From Ochotona curzoniae (Eukaryota; Chordata; Mammalia; Lagomorpha; Ochotonidae): a stretch of DNA of 64,000 bases. The notes beneath the pieces were generated by a model. That model was not told where the DNA came from, did not search any database, and worked only from the letters and a program-made list of their open reading frames with translations. Each line of letters starts with the position of its first letter. The stretch's first letter is position 1. Made by a program: the position numbers and the translations under genes. The DNA is taken from assembly GCF_017591425.1 (NCBI RefSeq), contig NW_024467119.1, forward strand, positions 27,749,001 through 27,813,000. The letters are read 5' to 3'. Shown one piece after another: positions 23,501 through 38,500 of this stretch.

Positions 23501-26500
23501 CTTGAAAATTGAAAGATTCTTTGTTCCGTGTTATTGTCAAAAATGTTTTTAATAGAATCTTTTTGATCTAGATGCAGCCTGCTTCATCATTTTTGTGCTC
23601 CAATCTAATTTTCATATTTGTTTTCTTGTGATTAAAAATGAATTAGCAGGAGGTGGCCCACCCTCTCAGGAAATGTTGAGTGTGTGGTACCACATTGTTA
23701 ACTATCTATACCATCTCTGGAACTTTTCCATCTTCACCACCGAAACTTCATAATTACATGTTGAAGAGCAACCCTCCTTTTCCCTATCTCCCCAGCCATG
23801 GGTTACTAGTCAGCATTCTACTTTCTGCCTCTGTAAGTTTGTCTACTTAATGTCCCCATTTAAGCATTTATTTTATAGCAAATTGTCATTGGAAGACTTT
23901 TTGTGTCATTTACATTCAAATAAGCCCTCTATTGCGGCTTTGAAAATTGGCTATATTTATTGTGCACTAGGATAAGATTATTTTTCCCACAACTCCTTTT
24001 CTTGCAAAGTTAAGTTACATAACGTAACTTATTTTTTGTTATGTAAACACCATTAACACATGAAGTCTTATCAGATTATTCTTAAGATATTACAGGATGA
24101 CTGATACTTATTTTCTTGTTAAGATCTAAGGGAAGTTAGTAACAATAGAAAATGTTTACAGTAGCATGATGCAGAATGGATATATGAAGTGCTTTTTTAT
24201 ACACTAGGAAACTTCGCAGTTATCTTTTTGTGTCTCTTGGTTGTTGCTTCCATGCGGCTTTTCTTAAATGTGTGGAGTGACACAGATAGTTTCAGAAACC
24301 AAAAATAATTTTGTGGCCCTATTTTGTGTAGAACACATATTAAGATTGTTCTTCATCTTCTTGAGTTGTCTGTTGAGTTATTTCAGGCTAATTCTGCTTC
24401 GTTTTAAAGAGATATGATCAATTTTCATTAGTGAAGCAGGGTATTTCCACCTGTGTAAAAATAGGGTCTTCAGTTTATTACTAATGAGTTTGCCCCCTTT
24501 CTCGTGCCACCATTAATCCAATGGGGCCGTCCCAGTTGGTGCCTGGTGCTGACCACAATGCCTTGGTGGCAGCTTTGGTGGAATGTAATGAATCCCCAAT
24601 TCAACAACCCAGCCTTTTTTTTCAAACAGAAAAACAGTGTGCTCCGCTGTCCTCCAAGGATTTCAAAGCCACAACACCTTCAGGTAATCCCAAGGTGTGG
24701 TTATGTATTATAAATAAGAAGCATGAGAGCTCTCAGTTCTAATACTGTTTTTCTGACTAACTTGTGGATTTCTTTCCTTTTTTTTTTTTTTTTGGATGGA
24801 GCAGAAGTGTTTAAGGCTTTTTTTCCTCATTGCTGAAAGAAAATAATAACAACAACAATAATAATAATAATGTTTTTCACACCACCACCTTGAAGCATAC
24901 ATTTGACGCTGACATTTGCTTTAAATAGTTGCCATTATAGAACAGTTGCCTATTGCATTTTTTAACAACTCTTGTGTTTTGATTGCTTTGAATGCTAATT
25001 GAATTCACTTATATTTTCTCAGTGTATGCTGGCAAATTACATTTGCTTTAAGTTTGTCTACATTCTTATTTAATCTAATTACAGACTCTACTGACCCTAC
25101 TTGTGTACTTTTCATTCTAACTGTATGTATTGAAAGTGTGAAAGCTAAAGCTTGGATCAAATTTTTGACAACTGTGAGGAGAAGTTGACATAAACACATT
25201 TATTTCATTAAGTCCTACCCTTAGCCTGAATCATCACTGAAGTCTGTATTTGTTAAATATTAAGGAGATGTACTGCAATAGTTTTGTGACTATGAGTTCG
25301 GCTCCCCCAACCTCCCTGCTGTCCCACCGGTCCGGGTTTAAGCTGTATGGCTGGCTTTCTAGTATATGTAATGTTAGTGTTTGTTATACATGTAAATGCT
25401 AAATGTTGATAAAATGAACTACTGACCTTGTTTAAAATAGAAAGGGGAGATCTTTTTGAGATATTCTGAAGGATAATGTTTAACTGGTAGATGAAAATGA
25501 TTTCCTTGTATATATTTGTTTTGTCAATACAGTTAAAGATCTCCCCCACGTCCTTCAAAGACAACCCTTTCCAGTCTTCATTATCTGTATGGTATCAAAA
25601 TATCACCCAAGATAGTATAATTTTATATCATTGCTGATGTAACTTAGCTTGTCTTCCCCTTCTCTTCAAAAAGGGTAATTGTTATTATTAGGTTGGTAAA
25701 GGTGCTGAATGGGAACTTACTAATGTAAGTTGTATTCTTGTATTCTTTTGGTAGTTGAAAATTTATTTTCACATACACTGTCTTATCTAGTCAGGACAGT
25801 AACCCATGGAATGTGCTGTACTGTTTGACAACAGGTAGAATATTGGCTTCTTAACTGATTATTTGTCAGCGAAGATGTCTTAAATAAAGATATCCTTTAA
25901 TGCTTCTGCTCAGCCTAAGCATAAAAGCCCACACTCTTGAAATGTACATACCTGCCTCCATGATACAGTCCCCATGAACTTTTTGCAGACCACTTAACAA
26001 TGTCTTTCTGATGTGAGCATTGTTAAATTCAATCAAGAAAAAAATGAATTTTGAGTTTTTGCCAAATTGTTGAATTCTTTGCTGATCAACTTTTACTGGT
26101 AATCTCAAACCACTGTTCTTGGAATAGGTTTATCTGTGATGTTCTTTTATATTTTTCTCCTTTCTCTTGTGAGATCCTCACAGCTTCGTCAGCTTCAGAT
26201 CAGTTTCAAAACTTTCAGAATCCTAATTAACTGTAGAAATTCCAACCTCTTGATGTCCGCAAGAGGTTAACCTGGATGTGTCTTTTGTTATTATCATTGC
26301 CTTGATCTTGATAGGTTGACCTCTTCCATCACTGGTTAGTATCTAAATGATCTTAACAGCCAGGACTGGGACAAGCTGAAACAGGACCTAGGAACTCTAT
26401 CGTGGTTTCCCACGTGGATGGCAGTTGCCTAACTACTTGCGCTATCTTCTGCCACCTCCCCCACATACATCAATTAACATGGGTCTGGAACTGAAAGAGA

Positions 26501-29500
26501 ACAGGATGGTTTCAAACTAGCATTCTGATATGACTTGCCAGTGTTGCAGGTGTAGCTTAAAGCGCTATGCCATACTCCTGTCCCTTAGCAGATATCTCCC
26601 GAGTGCCTGTTTATTGCCCAGGAAGGTGCCAGATTCTAGGGGTCAGCAGTGAACAAAGATTTCAGAAAGTCTGTCCTCAAGGTATGTATTTTCATGAGAA
26701 AAATGGGAGGCTATAAATTATTAAAAATTATTAAAAATATGGTGATTTCAACAGTTAAGACGTATTATTAGAATTAAACTTTGCTTCTGTTGGCTTCCAT
26801 CTTTCCTGACCATTTTTTTTTTAAAATCACTATCTTTGCTTCTTCCAGGCTAGACAGACTGGATTGGAATATGAGTTCACTGACTAGCTATGCAACTGTT
26901 GGCAACAGCTTGTCCTCTCCTTCTCTCAATTTATACTAGAATAGGAACTATATGAATAGAAAGTAACTCATAATGTTCTTTTAGGATTAAATGGGTAAAC
27001 TCCCAAGCACTTAAGTACTTTACATGTAGTTAAGACTCAATAAAGATAGCTATTTTAAAAGTTTTTCCTTTTAAAGTGTTCCTCCAAATGGAAATGTTTA
27101 AAAATGAAATGTGCCCAGCACAGAATCATAATAAGTCTTATGCTCGGTTATCTGATAAGACATACTTCTAACATAATCTAAATTCTGTTTAATCCACTGT
27201 CTGCCTTTTTATGAAATGTAGTAAGTGTATATTAAAGTCTTTCCTCATGTGTTCATGGTGAACCGATTTGACTTATTTTCTGCCAACTCTCCCATAAATC
27301 ACCGTACAAATTGATATAACTCTGTTAATGAAAGTAACCTGCAGGTTTAGGGATTTCTTGATTTCTCTCTAATACTGTAACCAATGAAATTTGTTGGCAG
27401 AGATCCTTCCAGCTCTTTAGCTCTGCAAAGGACTCTCTCATACTTCAGTTTCTCTGTGCCTACTGGTACCATTCAGGTTATCCCAACGTATATTACCAAG
27501 TAAGCATCTCACTTTTATTTCCTTTCCACCTGCTCCTTTGGTGGTTTAATTCACCAGACACATTACTACCAAGGCAATAGGCTTAGAATAATCGTTTAAT
27601 CATCTATTGCACTCTAAAAATTACATTTGCCCCCGCTTGCCCAAAGAGTCAAATAGTACCATCTTTATAATTAGACAACTGTATTTTATTACTTTTTCCA
27701 TTATTATTATTATTATTATGGATGTTGTATACTTTTACTTTGCAACATCAGTGGTTTGAAGTATCAAGCCATTGTTACAGTGCTTTTTGCTTTGATATAT
27801 GTATGATGGACTCATAAATGTGGAAACATTTTGATTTTATCACTGTATTCCCAGTCTGTATGTGTCCTTTCTCTTATCCACTTCCTGTACAAACATATGC
27901 TTATTTTCCCTGCATATTCAGCTCATATTTTACTGCTTCCATGATGGTTTTGGATTGTTTCATGATAAATGGATAGATTAACTTTTACATGTCAACCTTT
28001 ATTAATGATATAAGGGCTTATGTGTACTAATAAACTATTACCATTTAAAATGTTTTTCCATTCAATACATAATAATGTTAGTATGAACTGTATCAGTCTA
28101 GTTTTCCATTGCTATAACAAAATACCTGCCACTGACAAATGTATAAAGAAAAAAGCTTTGTTTAGCTTATGGTTTTAGAAGTTCAAGGGCATACAGCTGG
28201 CCTTTTGCTGTGCTCTAGAAAAGGGCTTCATGGCAGATGGCATCACAGTGGTGGAAATGCATGCCAGAGGATGAGATCATTTGGTGATTCAGTAAGCCCA
28301 AGTGTGGGAAAGTGCCCTTCCTACCCTTTAGTAATAGCCAACTCACATGAGAACCAACATAAGAACTACATTGGTTCCTCCCAAAGTCATTGGTTCCAAT
28401 GGCCTTATTACCTGACGCTAAGCCCCTAACTCACAATTTTGCTACCCTGAGAAACAGCCTTCTAACACATGAGCCCTTTGAGGGCAAACCACATTGAAAC
28501 CAAAGCATAAGATCTATATTTGACAAATGTTCATTTCACCTGTATGTTATAAGGGCAACCATCTTGCTAGGTGATTTTCCTCTCCCCCTAATTGCTTTCC
28601 TTTTGGTTTTACAGAGGCCGCAAGTCGGGCCATAGTCCAGTTCCTGGAGATAAATCAGAGCGAAGAAGCCAGTAGAGGCTGGATGCTCTTGACAACAATT
28701 AATTTGTTAGCATCCTCTGGTCAGGTGAGTTCTTAGTGTCTGTGTTTGATTATTCAACCTCTTTTGCCGCGCTGTTGGATTTTAGTTACTTAATGTATTA
28801 TCCTATCCACATAAGACATTTCAGTAATGAACTGTGTCCTAACACTTCTTAAACACTGTTTCATAAACACTTTCATGCCTCTTACAACAACTCTTTGAGG
28901 AGCTTGAAATCTTACACATTTTATTCATGAAGAAATACATGGCTTAGAGCACTGTTTTCCATCATCATCATGCCATAACAAAGATTGAATGTGAGAACAG
29001 AGGTACAGTATACTGTGCAAACAGGTTAGTCATGGCTGGTGCCAAGTAGCCCAGGAGCTATGGGTCTGACAGGCCCAGCCCAGTCTTTCTGTAACCCATG
29101 GCATGGAAACTCTGGCTTAGAAAAAAAAATCATTGTTTGTCTAAGGCCACCCAACTAATAAGGAACAAATAACGTGTGAACTATTTTAAGTTTTTCTACT
29201 TCCAAAAAACAAATAAACATTGACTTTGCAAGATAGTCTCTGTTCTCTTCTTGCTTGAATTATTCTGAAGATTTCTTTTTCTTTGCTCCTATCTGTTGTG
29301 ATGCATTTTGCATGTACCCATTAATCAGCCATTTGAAAATCCGGATGTTTGTGGTTTGGAGGAGGTTTTTGACAGTGTAGAATGTTTTCCAAAGTCCATA
29401 CCAGTCTTAGGAGTGTCTGTTTTGGGGATTGCAATAGACTTGCATATACCTCACATCATTTAGTAATGACAGAGGTGATTGTGGCTGATCAGGGCATAAA

Positions 29501-32500
29501 AAAATGCATATTTCTTAGTAACCATATGCAGAAACTACTCATTAACCCAAAGTGATTAGCACTTGGGTTCCTTTTGGGCAGGGAATAGCCTTTTTCACTT
29601 TTGTTATTGTTGTTGTTGTTGATGTTGGCTAGTTTGCTGTGATTATTTTTTGTTTTAACTCACGCAGAGTAACCAACTTGTCTTGATTTTCTTGGAACTT
29701 TCTAAGATTTAACATTGATTTTCTATCCCCAAAATCTCCTAATTCCAAAGTCAGTGGGGGTGATTGTTTAATCTGAATGACTTTGAAATAATCCTGAAGT
29801 ATACCATGATTTTCGCTTGTCTGTGACTATCCTACATGATTAGAATTCCACTTCTGTTGGCTATTTTTGTTAGTAGTAAATGCTTGTATGTTATTGTACC
29901 AAATTCCTGTTAGAGTAGTGCGTCTTTGTATGCTACTTTAATACTTGAATGTTTACTATTAATAATTAACATGTATGTATTTAGTGTAATAATGTTAATA
30001 ACTTGTCATTGTTGTAGTTCTGTCTTGCTCATGTACTTTATGCATACTTTATCTTTTCTTCATTATTGATAGCAATCTGTGTCCTGTCATTATGCCTAAA
30101 GATTAGTATAGATTTCCTAAATGTTTATAAACTTACACAGCATAAATAGAAAGACCTAAAAGCATCATGAGAAACCTAATAGCTTAAAAAATTACAGATG
30201 TTGCCAAATACCTGTTCTGATGCCAAGTTATACTTCATTAGTGATAAGATGAAAATGAAAAATTCTACCACTTTACCTAATGGGAAGAGAAAGTTGGTAA
30301 TAAGCAACTGGGACGAAGAGAAAGTTGGTAATAAGCAACTGGGACGAAGATAAATTTAATTTTAAAAGTAAATTCAGTGTTATGTTTTGAGCTGCCTTTT
30401 TATTTGAGTACATTTTCTGCTGGCCATAGCCAGATACAGTACTAACTAAAACAGTCTGGGCTCAACATTTAGGATACAGTCAAGATGCAAAGAAAGGTAC
30501 CTTTATGAAATACAATAGTGGGTAATATGTAGTGCCACAAGAATTGTTGAGAATTTAGCATTCTGAAAGTGAGGGTCGGAAGGAAGGAAGACTTAGGGAC
30601 TTGTATACTAAGTCTTAGATGTTTCGCAACATGGAATGTCAAGAAACCATAAATCATAGTTTGATGTAGCAGAGTGTTTGGATGCTTAGTTGGGGATTGT
30701 TCTGCTCATGGGCTATATAAGGTCCTTGAAATAATTTGATCTATCCTTGCTAAGCAGTGGCAGGTGGGACTTGAAGTTCCATAAATCTGTGGCAGGCCTA
30801 AGTTTTTAAATTGATCATTTTGTTTGGCCCATGAGTGATGTTACTAGGAGTGTTTGAGGCAAGAAATATCGGATATATAGAAAGCAGCCTGTTTTTTTTA
30901 TATTATTTTTAAGTTTTGTTTTTCTTTTTTTTGAAAGGCAGAGTTACAGAGAGGGAGCAAGAGACACAGAGATCTTTCTTTCACTCCCCCAAACACCTAC
31001 AACAGCTGGTACCTACAGAGGATGCTGGTGCTGCAACCCTTAGCTTTACACACTAGGCCACAGCACCGGCCCCAAGCTCCCAGATCTTACAAGGAATTGT
31101 TTGTGATGTTTTCTCTCCTCTCCTGCTGCCTTGTTAGTTCAAGCCCCATCTCTCCTATTTTTTGTTTGTTTGTTTTATTTTCATATTCACTCTTGCCTTG
31201 TGACTGTCTATACTTAACTTATGATACCACCAGCCAATTTTCTGAAATCTAATTCTGTCATTTTGTTTGTGACACTTCATTGGGTCTCTATAACCAGAAA
31301 TATTTAAGCTAGAAGGTGGAATCATTTCTGTAGCTCATTGAGTATTCAGTCTTTGTGAGGCCCCTAACCAGTCCTCTGATCCAAAGCAAGGTTTGTAAGT
31401 GTCCTGCTTCAGTTATAAAACAAGGACTGCATGATAACTGGTGTGTACTTCATAAGGTTGGCTTGCAGAGTAAATGAGATCATGTATATAAAATGGTGAG
31501 TTTTAGGCCTGTAACACAGTAAACATTAGTTAAGATTAACCATTATTACAATTTTCAGGATTTAAAATTGTCCTCTCTGGTTCCTAGAACATATTGTTCC
31601 TTGTGCCTATGACCTAAGCTCATTTCAATCTTCCAGGTGATTTTTTTTCCTCCACACTTTTCTATTCCATTCCTGGCTGCACTGATCATTCCCTTTTGTG
31701 GAAATTATAGGAATTACCTTTGAGACTTCAAAGGTTGGGTGATAAGTTACTGGACAGATTCATTAAAGCTACTAGAATGTAGCCATATAAAAAGAAGTCT
31801 GCTTTTTTCTTTGCATGCTCATTCCCCAATTCCCTGCCCACAAACCTTTAGACACACAATAAATATTTGATGGGAAAATAAGTAAACTAATCAATAAAAG
31901 ATACTGTTTATTGATTTCCAGTGCAGCAGAAATTTTTATTCCATTATGGAAACCTTTGATAATTAAAGTATTGTACTTCTTCGCAGTGTAAAATATTTAC
32001 TCTGTGAACATCTAGAATTTGTTCCTCTAGAAATTCTTTTAAACACCATGGAGATAGATTTGTGCCACTGATGGCTTATCTCAAGTGTCCTTTCAGCCCC
32101 CTGTCTCTATAAGATATAAAGATAAAAATAGTGGTGCAGCACTTACTAATCTATAACTACTTAATATGTCTTAGCATTTATTACCTCAGATTCCCTTCAG
32201 TGCCTTTTATGAGAGAAAAGAGTAAGGAAAATTAGTTTTCCTGAATTCATGCAGAAGTGCATTTGCTTTTTAAAAAATGCTGCTTATCAATAAACAAATA
32301 CCAGATTTAATAAATAACTTATGAACTGACAAACAAACCAGTCATGATATTTAACCAAAGCAAATCATTCATATGGGGAATTGAGCATTGTTAGTGTAGA
32401 GTCACTTTTTAAAAAATTCTTAAAATATGTGCAAAAGGTTATGTTGTCATGCCTTTTGTGACTTAATGATTGTAACTTGTAGATCTGCAACTGTGGTAGT

Positions 32501-35500
32501 TTTGTATGTCTGTCTATTCACTTACTTATTGGTTTGTTTTCCAGAAAACTGTGGACTGCATGACTACGATGTCAGTGCCTTCCACCCTGGTTAAATGTTT
32601 GTATCTGTTTTTTGACCTTCCACATGTGCCTGAGGCAGTTGGAGGTGCCCAGAATGAGCTACCTCTAGCAGAACGTCGGGGACTGCTCCAGAAAGTTTTT
32701 GTACAGGTATGGAAATGTTTACTTGACTGTGTAAGCAACTCTGTAAAGTGAAGGGGATGCACTCCTTAAATATTCTCCCTACTCAGTGTTTCAAATTTCA
32801 AAATGAAAATTCATCAACATTTTAAAATAGCAGCTCTGACATCAAGTAAGCCAAAAAATGTTTTTGAGAATCATTTTAAGATTTGCATGTTTCTTATAAT
32901 GTCAAGAAATTTTATTTTGTTGCTCTTTATACTCAAATACAGGAGATTCCTAGCCTGTACACATTTAACTTTCTTTTTTTTTTTTTATAAAAGATGGTTT
33001 ATCTTGGTGGCTGCTGCTCCTCATCTGCCCCCTGTATGCAAAGTGTTGCTTTCCAACTGTCTCCAGTATTGTCTTGATGGCATGGCAGGTCAACAGATGC
33101 TTAATCAACCTCTGTGAGCTAGCCTGGGGTACAGCCATCATATATGAAGTCCTTTCTTGGGAGAAAATTTTTGAAATTAGCAATCTGAAGATATTTTGAA
33201 TACATTCTGTCCACATGGGACTTGAAGACAAATCCTGCATGTTTTCACTTACATGAGGCATCTGAAATGACCAAGCAGTTATGACACAAAGGGTAGTGCT
33301 TGTTGGAAGGCAGTAAGAGGAGGCAGGGAACAGGAGATGTTCGCTGGGTGTCCAGTGTCACTTCGGCAAGATGAAAGCACTGTAGAGTAGAGATCTGTTG
33401 CATAGCAGTATACATGTAGCTAACAATGTTGAACCCTTAAAAATGGTTAAGACTGTAAATTTTATGAGTCTGTGTTTTTACTGAAGTAAAAAAGAAGCAA
33501 CAGTGCCTTTTAATCTAAGCCTTTACAGTTGTGGAACCTAAGGTGCAGGTCTCTCACCTGTACAATGCAATTAGTGCTGAAAGTGTGTTAATGAAGCTCA
33601 AGTGAAAACGCATAGCAGCTGTAACTCTACTTACCACATGGTCGACATTTCACTGCTGTCACTGCCACCACCTTGAGAATAGGAGAAAGTTGGAGAGGAC
33701 AGCAGATGTGATGTCGCTAAGCCAGAGCTGGATAGAAATAATGGTGCATGCTTACCTCCTGTCGCTGGAGTCCGTATTTCACGAATGATTGCTTTGGAAA
33801 GCAGCAGATGAAGAAAAGGAAACACCAAACAGTTTCAAAAAGGCAAAAGCTGGCTATGAAATAAAATGCCAGATCCTTGCATATTTATTGAAAACTTACT
33901 AAATCTTCTTGGACTTTTGGTTAAAATCTCACTTCATGTATTTGCTTCAAAGCTTTTATCCCCCTCGCCCCGAAAGTGATTCTGTGAGCAGACACCAGAT
34001 ATATGATTAGAACTCAGGTTTATTTGACTCCTGAAATAGACTGGATGACAAAAGCAATGGGAATATGAGAGTAAATCACGTAGGAATTACAGCTACTCAC
34101 AGACATTGCTGATGCGGGTACTGGATAAGTATTTGTTAATTGGAATAATAGCTCCATTTCAAAAAGGCTCTTGTAAACAACTAATTAATGCTTTACCTGA
34201 CTAGGCATAGCAAAGTTTTCTTTTAAAATCTAAGAATTAATCTTTTTCCTGTACTTAATGCAATGTGCCCTGGCTTTCCGTCAAAGTTACACTTATTGTA
34301 CTATAAAGGGATTATTGATTATTGGCATCAGAAGAAGCTCAACAAGATAGTTTTGTCACAGTCCTGTTTGCAACTGTATAACCTAGTTTGTGTGTGTAAG
34401 AGAGTGAGTGAGTGAGTGATCTCTGGCAGATGAGCTGCAAGATTGAGAACCCTGCTCTCCTGCCTTTTTATCGAGTGTGTGTGTGTGTGTGTGTGTGTGT
34501 ACCCTGGTCCTGCCTTCTTGTCCCATGTGTGTATGTGTGTGGTGTCTGTACACCCTGCTCTCCTGCCTTCTTGTCCAGTGCAGCACTTCCTTTGTTTACA
34601 TTCCTCATCACTGTCCGGGTCATATTTTCATAACATCTAGAAAAGCAGTTGAGTCATAGATAACTCCCTGTGTTAGCATTACATGACGGACGTTGCCTAG
34701 GACCTGAGCAATTGGTCCAGCTGCATGCATGCTTTCAGTGTTTTGTTGAACTGGCCAAGATTGCTCTGCTTCACTTGGGTGGACTTTGTAAGAGTCCTTA
34801 GGAATAGAAGTGGTGAGTGTAGATGCAGGCTAAGAAAATAAAAGGGTTAGACTAGATTCTTTGTAAGAACTGGTTTGCCTATAAAAATTAAGAACCAATT
34901 AATTTAGGAGACAGATAAACAATCATTAAAACAATTTTTTAGACCAGGGACTTGGTCTGAAAGCAAGAATTTTATTAATTTTTGTTTTCTGTATTACAAA
35001 TAAGAGATGACATCTGTCCCTTTAATCACTTAAGGCAGTGACAAGAAGTATAATGAATAGTAAACAACTCAGTCCATGTATCTTTTTGAGGTGTTTGATT
35101 GTCTGTATTCACCCACAGGAAATGAAACACAACTTACACAAAATTTTGGACACTTGGTATCCAAAGTTTTGCCAGTGATTTTGGGGAAAGGATCCTTGTG
35201 CTTGCTAGTTGTTGTGCTAACATCCCTGATTTCTTAAGACTTTTTTCCTCCCGACACTTGATGTCTATAAATCAGAAACATTTTTTGTTTAAACACGTGT
35301 TTGAATTGAAGGAAGGAGAAAAGGGAAGACCAAACCTTCTCAGACAAAATGTGATTATTTCTGGTGCCTATTTCGCAGTTGAGCAACTTTCCCGCCATTG
35401 TTGAAACATCCAGGTCTCAGGAGGCATTCTTCTTTCAAGAGAACAGGTCTTCAGAAATTGCAGTTTGTCATAGTTCATCTCGCCATATTTTCTTGTTTAA

Positions 35501-38500
35501 AAATATTTAGATGAGGCAATGTAGCACAGAGCCACACTGGGGTCAGACAGAAGCGTTCACTGGAAGCTGGCATCATTGTTGAAGTCCCCACATTGCCAGC
35601 TCTTAGTGCTGCGGTTGAATGGATGAGTTCTCATTCCAAAGCTTGACAACTTTTCATTCTTTTGTGGAAGACACAAAATAGAAGCTTTTTTTTTTTTTAA
35701 ACTAAATTGGAAAAACAAGACATTGATCTGGAAAGATAAATATCGTTTTACCTCATTTCAAGCCAAAGTATATAAAGAGAGGATAGTAAATGGTTTAAAA
35801 AAATAAGCCGATATAAACAGTACAGGTTTACTGTTTTAACACTTGTATATGAGAGATGATTTTTTCATGCCACTTAATTGAGTACTAATAATTGAATTTT
35901 TACTGATTACAAACTTGTTAATGATATTCAACTCTAGTCTTTTTTCTAGCTGTTCCCTTTCTTCAACCTTTCTTCAAATTTATTTATGACTTACACTCTT
36001 GTTTTATTTCTAGATATTAGTGAAACTCTGCAGTTTTGTTTCTCCTGCGGAGGAGCTGGCTCAGAAAGATGATCTCCAGCTTCTATTCAGTGCAATAACC
36101 TCCTGGTGCCCTCCCTACAACCTGCCCTGGAGGAAGAGTGCTGGAGAAGTCCTCATGACTATATCCCGTCACGGGCTCAGCGTCAATGTGGTAAAGTACA
36201 TCCATGGTGGGTATCCCTGTTTACGTTCATTGTAAGTAAGAAGACTTGCCATGAGGACAACAAAATATTGTTTTATTTGTGAGGAAAGTTCAGTAAAGAA
36301 GTTCCAAATGATAGATAGCCACAAGTATTAAAATAATTTCATAAAACTGTAAATGTGAAACCATAATACAACACGAATTTTAAGACAGTCTTATTCATCC
36401 CTCTTCTTTTAGTGAAAAACAAGGCAAGTTTTTTTTTTAAATGCTGTAACTGTTGATCTTTCTGAAGATGTTTCATAGTAGCCAGATTATAATCTGTGCA
36501 GTGCAGAGAGATGGATTGTCTATCTATTTGTAGGAAATACTGTGATTCAGTCATTTATAGTACTCAGCTGTCCTTTGGAGTGTGGGTATAGTAGGTGATA
36601 CCTTAGTATCTCAAATAATCTACTGATTGGATACATTATCTTATTGTCTTGGAATACTTTAAATATAAATGAAATAATTCTATGTTGATTTATGATTATT
36701 AAATGATACGAAACCTAATATCTAATACATGAATCACTTTTTCTTCCATTTCTGTGCCAAAGCTTCTTAACTTTCGCTAGGTGATATTGGGTTTCTTTAT
36801 GAGATTTCACTAAAGGTGAGAAAGGTAAAGTCTTCTTTGAAATGCCAAATTCTCCAAGTTAATTCTTGGGCAAAACTATTTGAAACTATCAACAAACGGT
36901 ACAAATATAATTTAAAAAATCTGTTCTACTTTGTACTTTTTTTATTATTTCATTTTTCTTACCAAAAATAGGAGTTTTTTCCCATCATATTGCCATATCA
37001 ATAAAATTTATAAAAATATCCTTTTGCAGTGACTGGTCATTTTCTTTAATACACTGTCAAAATATGATTTAAAACATCTAGTAGAAATAACTGTTGTTTA
37101 GCACTTATAAGTACTGCTCAGAAGCAGGACTTTCCCAAAGAATTTGAATCTTATGTTTTCTTTTCAAATGTGTAACATGTATTTCATATTATTTAATAGG
37201 TTAAAATTTTTTGTTTCACTAAGAAACAGAGTGAGGAATACTTCTTAAGCAGTTGACATAAATGACTGATGTCCATTTAATCCTTTATTCCTGCAGAAAA
37301 AGAATGTTTATCTACGTGTGTTCAGAATATGCAGCAGTCAGATGACCTGTCGCCCCTAGAAATTGTGGAAATGTTCGCCGGACTTTCTTGTTTTCTCAAA
37401 GATTCCAGTGACGTTTCCCAAACACTCTTGGATGATTTTCGGATATGGCAAGGATATAATTTTCTTTGTGATCTCTTGCTTAGGTAAAACCCCAAGATTT
37501 AAGAATGCATTCTAAATATGTGGTCAGTCTTTGCTTATCTGTTTGTTTTAATCAAGGAAGCAGCAGTGTGATTCAGGGATGTGGGAAAAAGAAATCATGG
37601 AAGCGCTTAATGTGTGCATGGCTGTCCTCTTGGCTTCATGTCATTCTTGGTATCCCTGTGCTGCCGTCACCCCAGAAAAGCGAATTTAAACTGATGAACA
37701 CCCTTTGTTTACAGGACTTTTAGTGAAAACAATTAGAAAACATTAATTTTTTAGGAAGAAAAAAGTATTCATTTCATATGAACATTTGAAATTTTAACAC
37801 TGTTAAATTCCTCTGTCCCATCCTGTGTATTTTTCCTATAACGCATTTGCTTTTAATTATGTAATAAACATGCAAACGCTGAAAGAAAAAAACTGATGAA
37901 CATAATCATGGAGTTAGAGTTTAGAGTAACCCATTAATGCGCCTCTAAAATGTAAGCTCTGCCTAGCTTAATACTATTTTTTGTTATCCTTATTTTATAG
38001 GACTTATAGTGTCTTCATTTGTATAATCAATGATAAGAATAATTATATAGATTGAAAAGTATATATTTGAAAGAAATCACTCACTTAAGCACATTACACC
38101 AACACCCATTTCCATTCCAAATTATACATGTTTATGGTTAGAAAATAGCTGGTTACAAAATATATGAGGTAGAAATATTAATTCCCTACTAGATGTTGCT
38201 GGGCTGATAGTTATTTTTAAATCATTTGAGCTGATGTAAGATGGTACTGTGTTGTAAATTTTTGTCTAATAACAATTTAATCTAGTTGCTCTCAATATTT
38301 GGCAACCCTCAAAAGTAGAGATTTCTGTATATATTTTGATTTATAAAAGAGCTGTTATATGTTCCTACTGAGGTGTTAATTGGAACAGCTCTTTCAGAAT
38401 GCCAGTTGGCAATATATTATCAAGAGGCTCAAAATGGTGGCAACTCTTTAAAAAATATGGTTTTTGGTGATAACTCTTGAACTAATGATTATTGATCCTA

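Larger units (their letters stand above)
18365..28614 (+). other. WDFY3 intron B-C, 10.25 kb, old repeats
   Basis: Holds an L2 relic, two MaLR-like segments, an old L1 3' end bracketed by diverged direct repeats, short SINE pieces and a MIR. Nothing recognised in 18990-20610, 23950-26350 (apart from a trinucleotide run at 24840) and 27060-28090. The segment 20640-20960 is richer in G+C than its surroundings and ends in an A-run, but I could not identify it. Confidence 0.85.
28725..32544 (+). other. WDFY3 intron C-D, 3.8 kb
   Basis: Contains L2/MIR relics, a perfect 31-base tandem duplication (30284-30345), a shortened SINE (30930-31072) and otherwise AT-rich unique sequence, notably 29180-30280 and 31910-32540. 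Confidence 0.85.
32707..36013 (+). other. WDFY3 intron D-E, 3.3 kb
   Basis: Contains a T-run with adjoining unidentified sequence (32972-33120), an old + strand L1 3' end (33230-33500) and a TG-rich minisatellite-like block (34380-34600). 33510-34370 and 34610-36010 show nothing beyond AT-rich sequence and a possible very degraded SINE head near 35515. Confidence 0.85.

Noticed and set aside
34383..34660. Several small frames rich in Cys/Val or Thr/His
   Set aside because: Translations of TG/CA repeats.
36207..36235. Exon E reading on to a stop at 36233
   Set aside because: The continuation leaves the known protein; donor gtgggt at 36207 and exon F restore it in phase.
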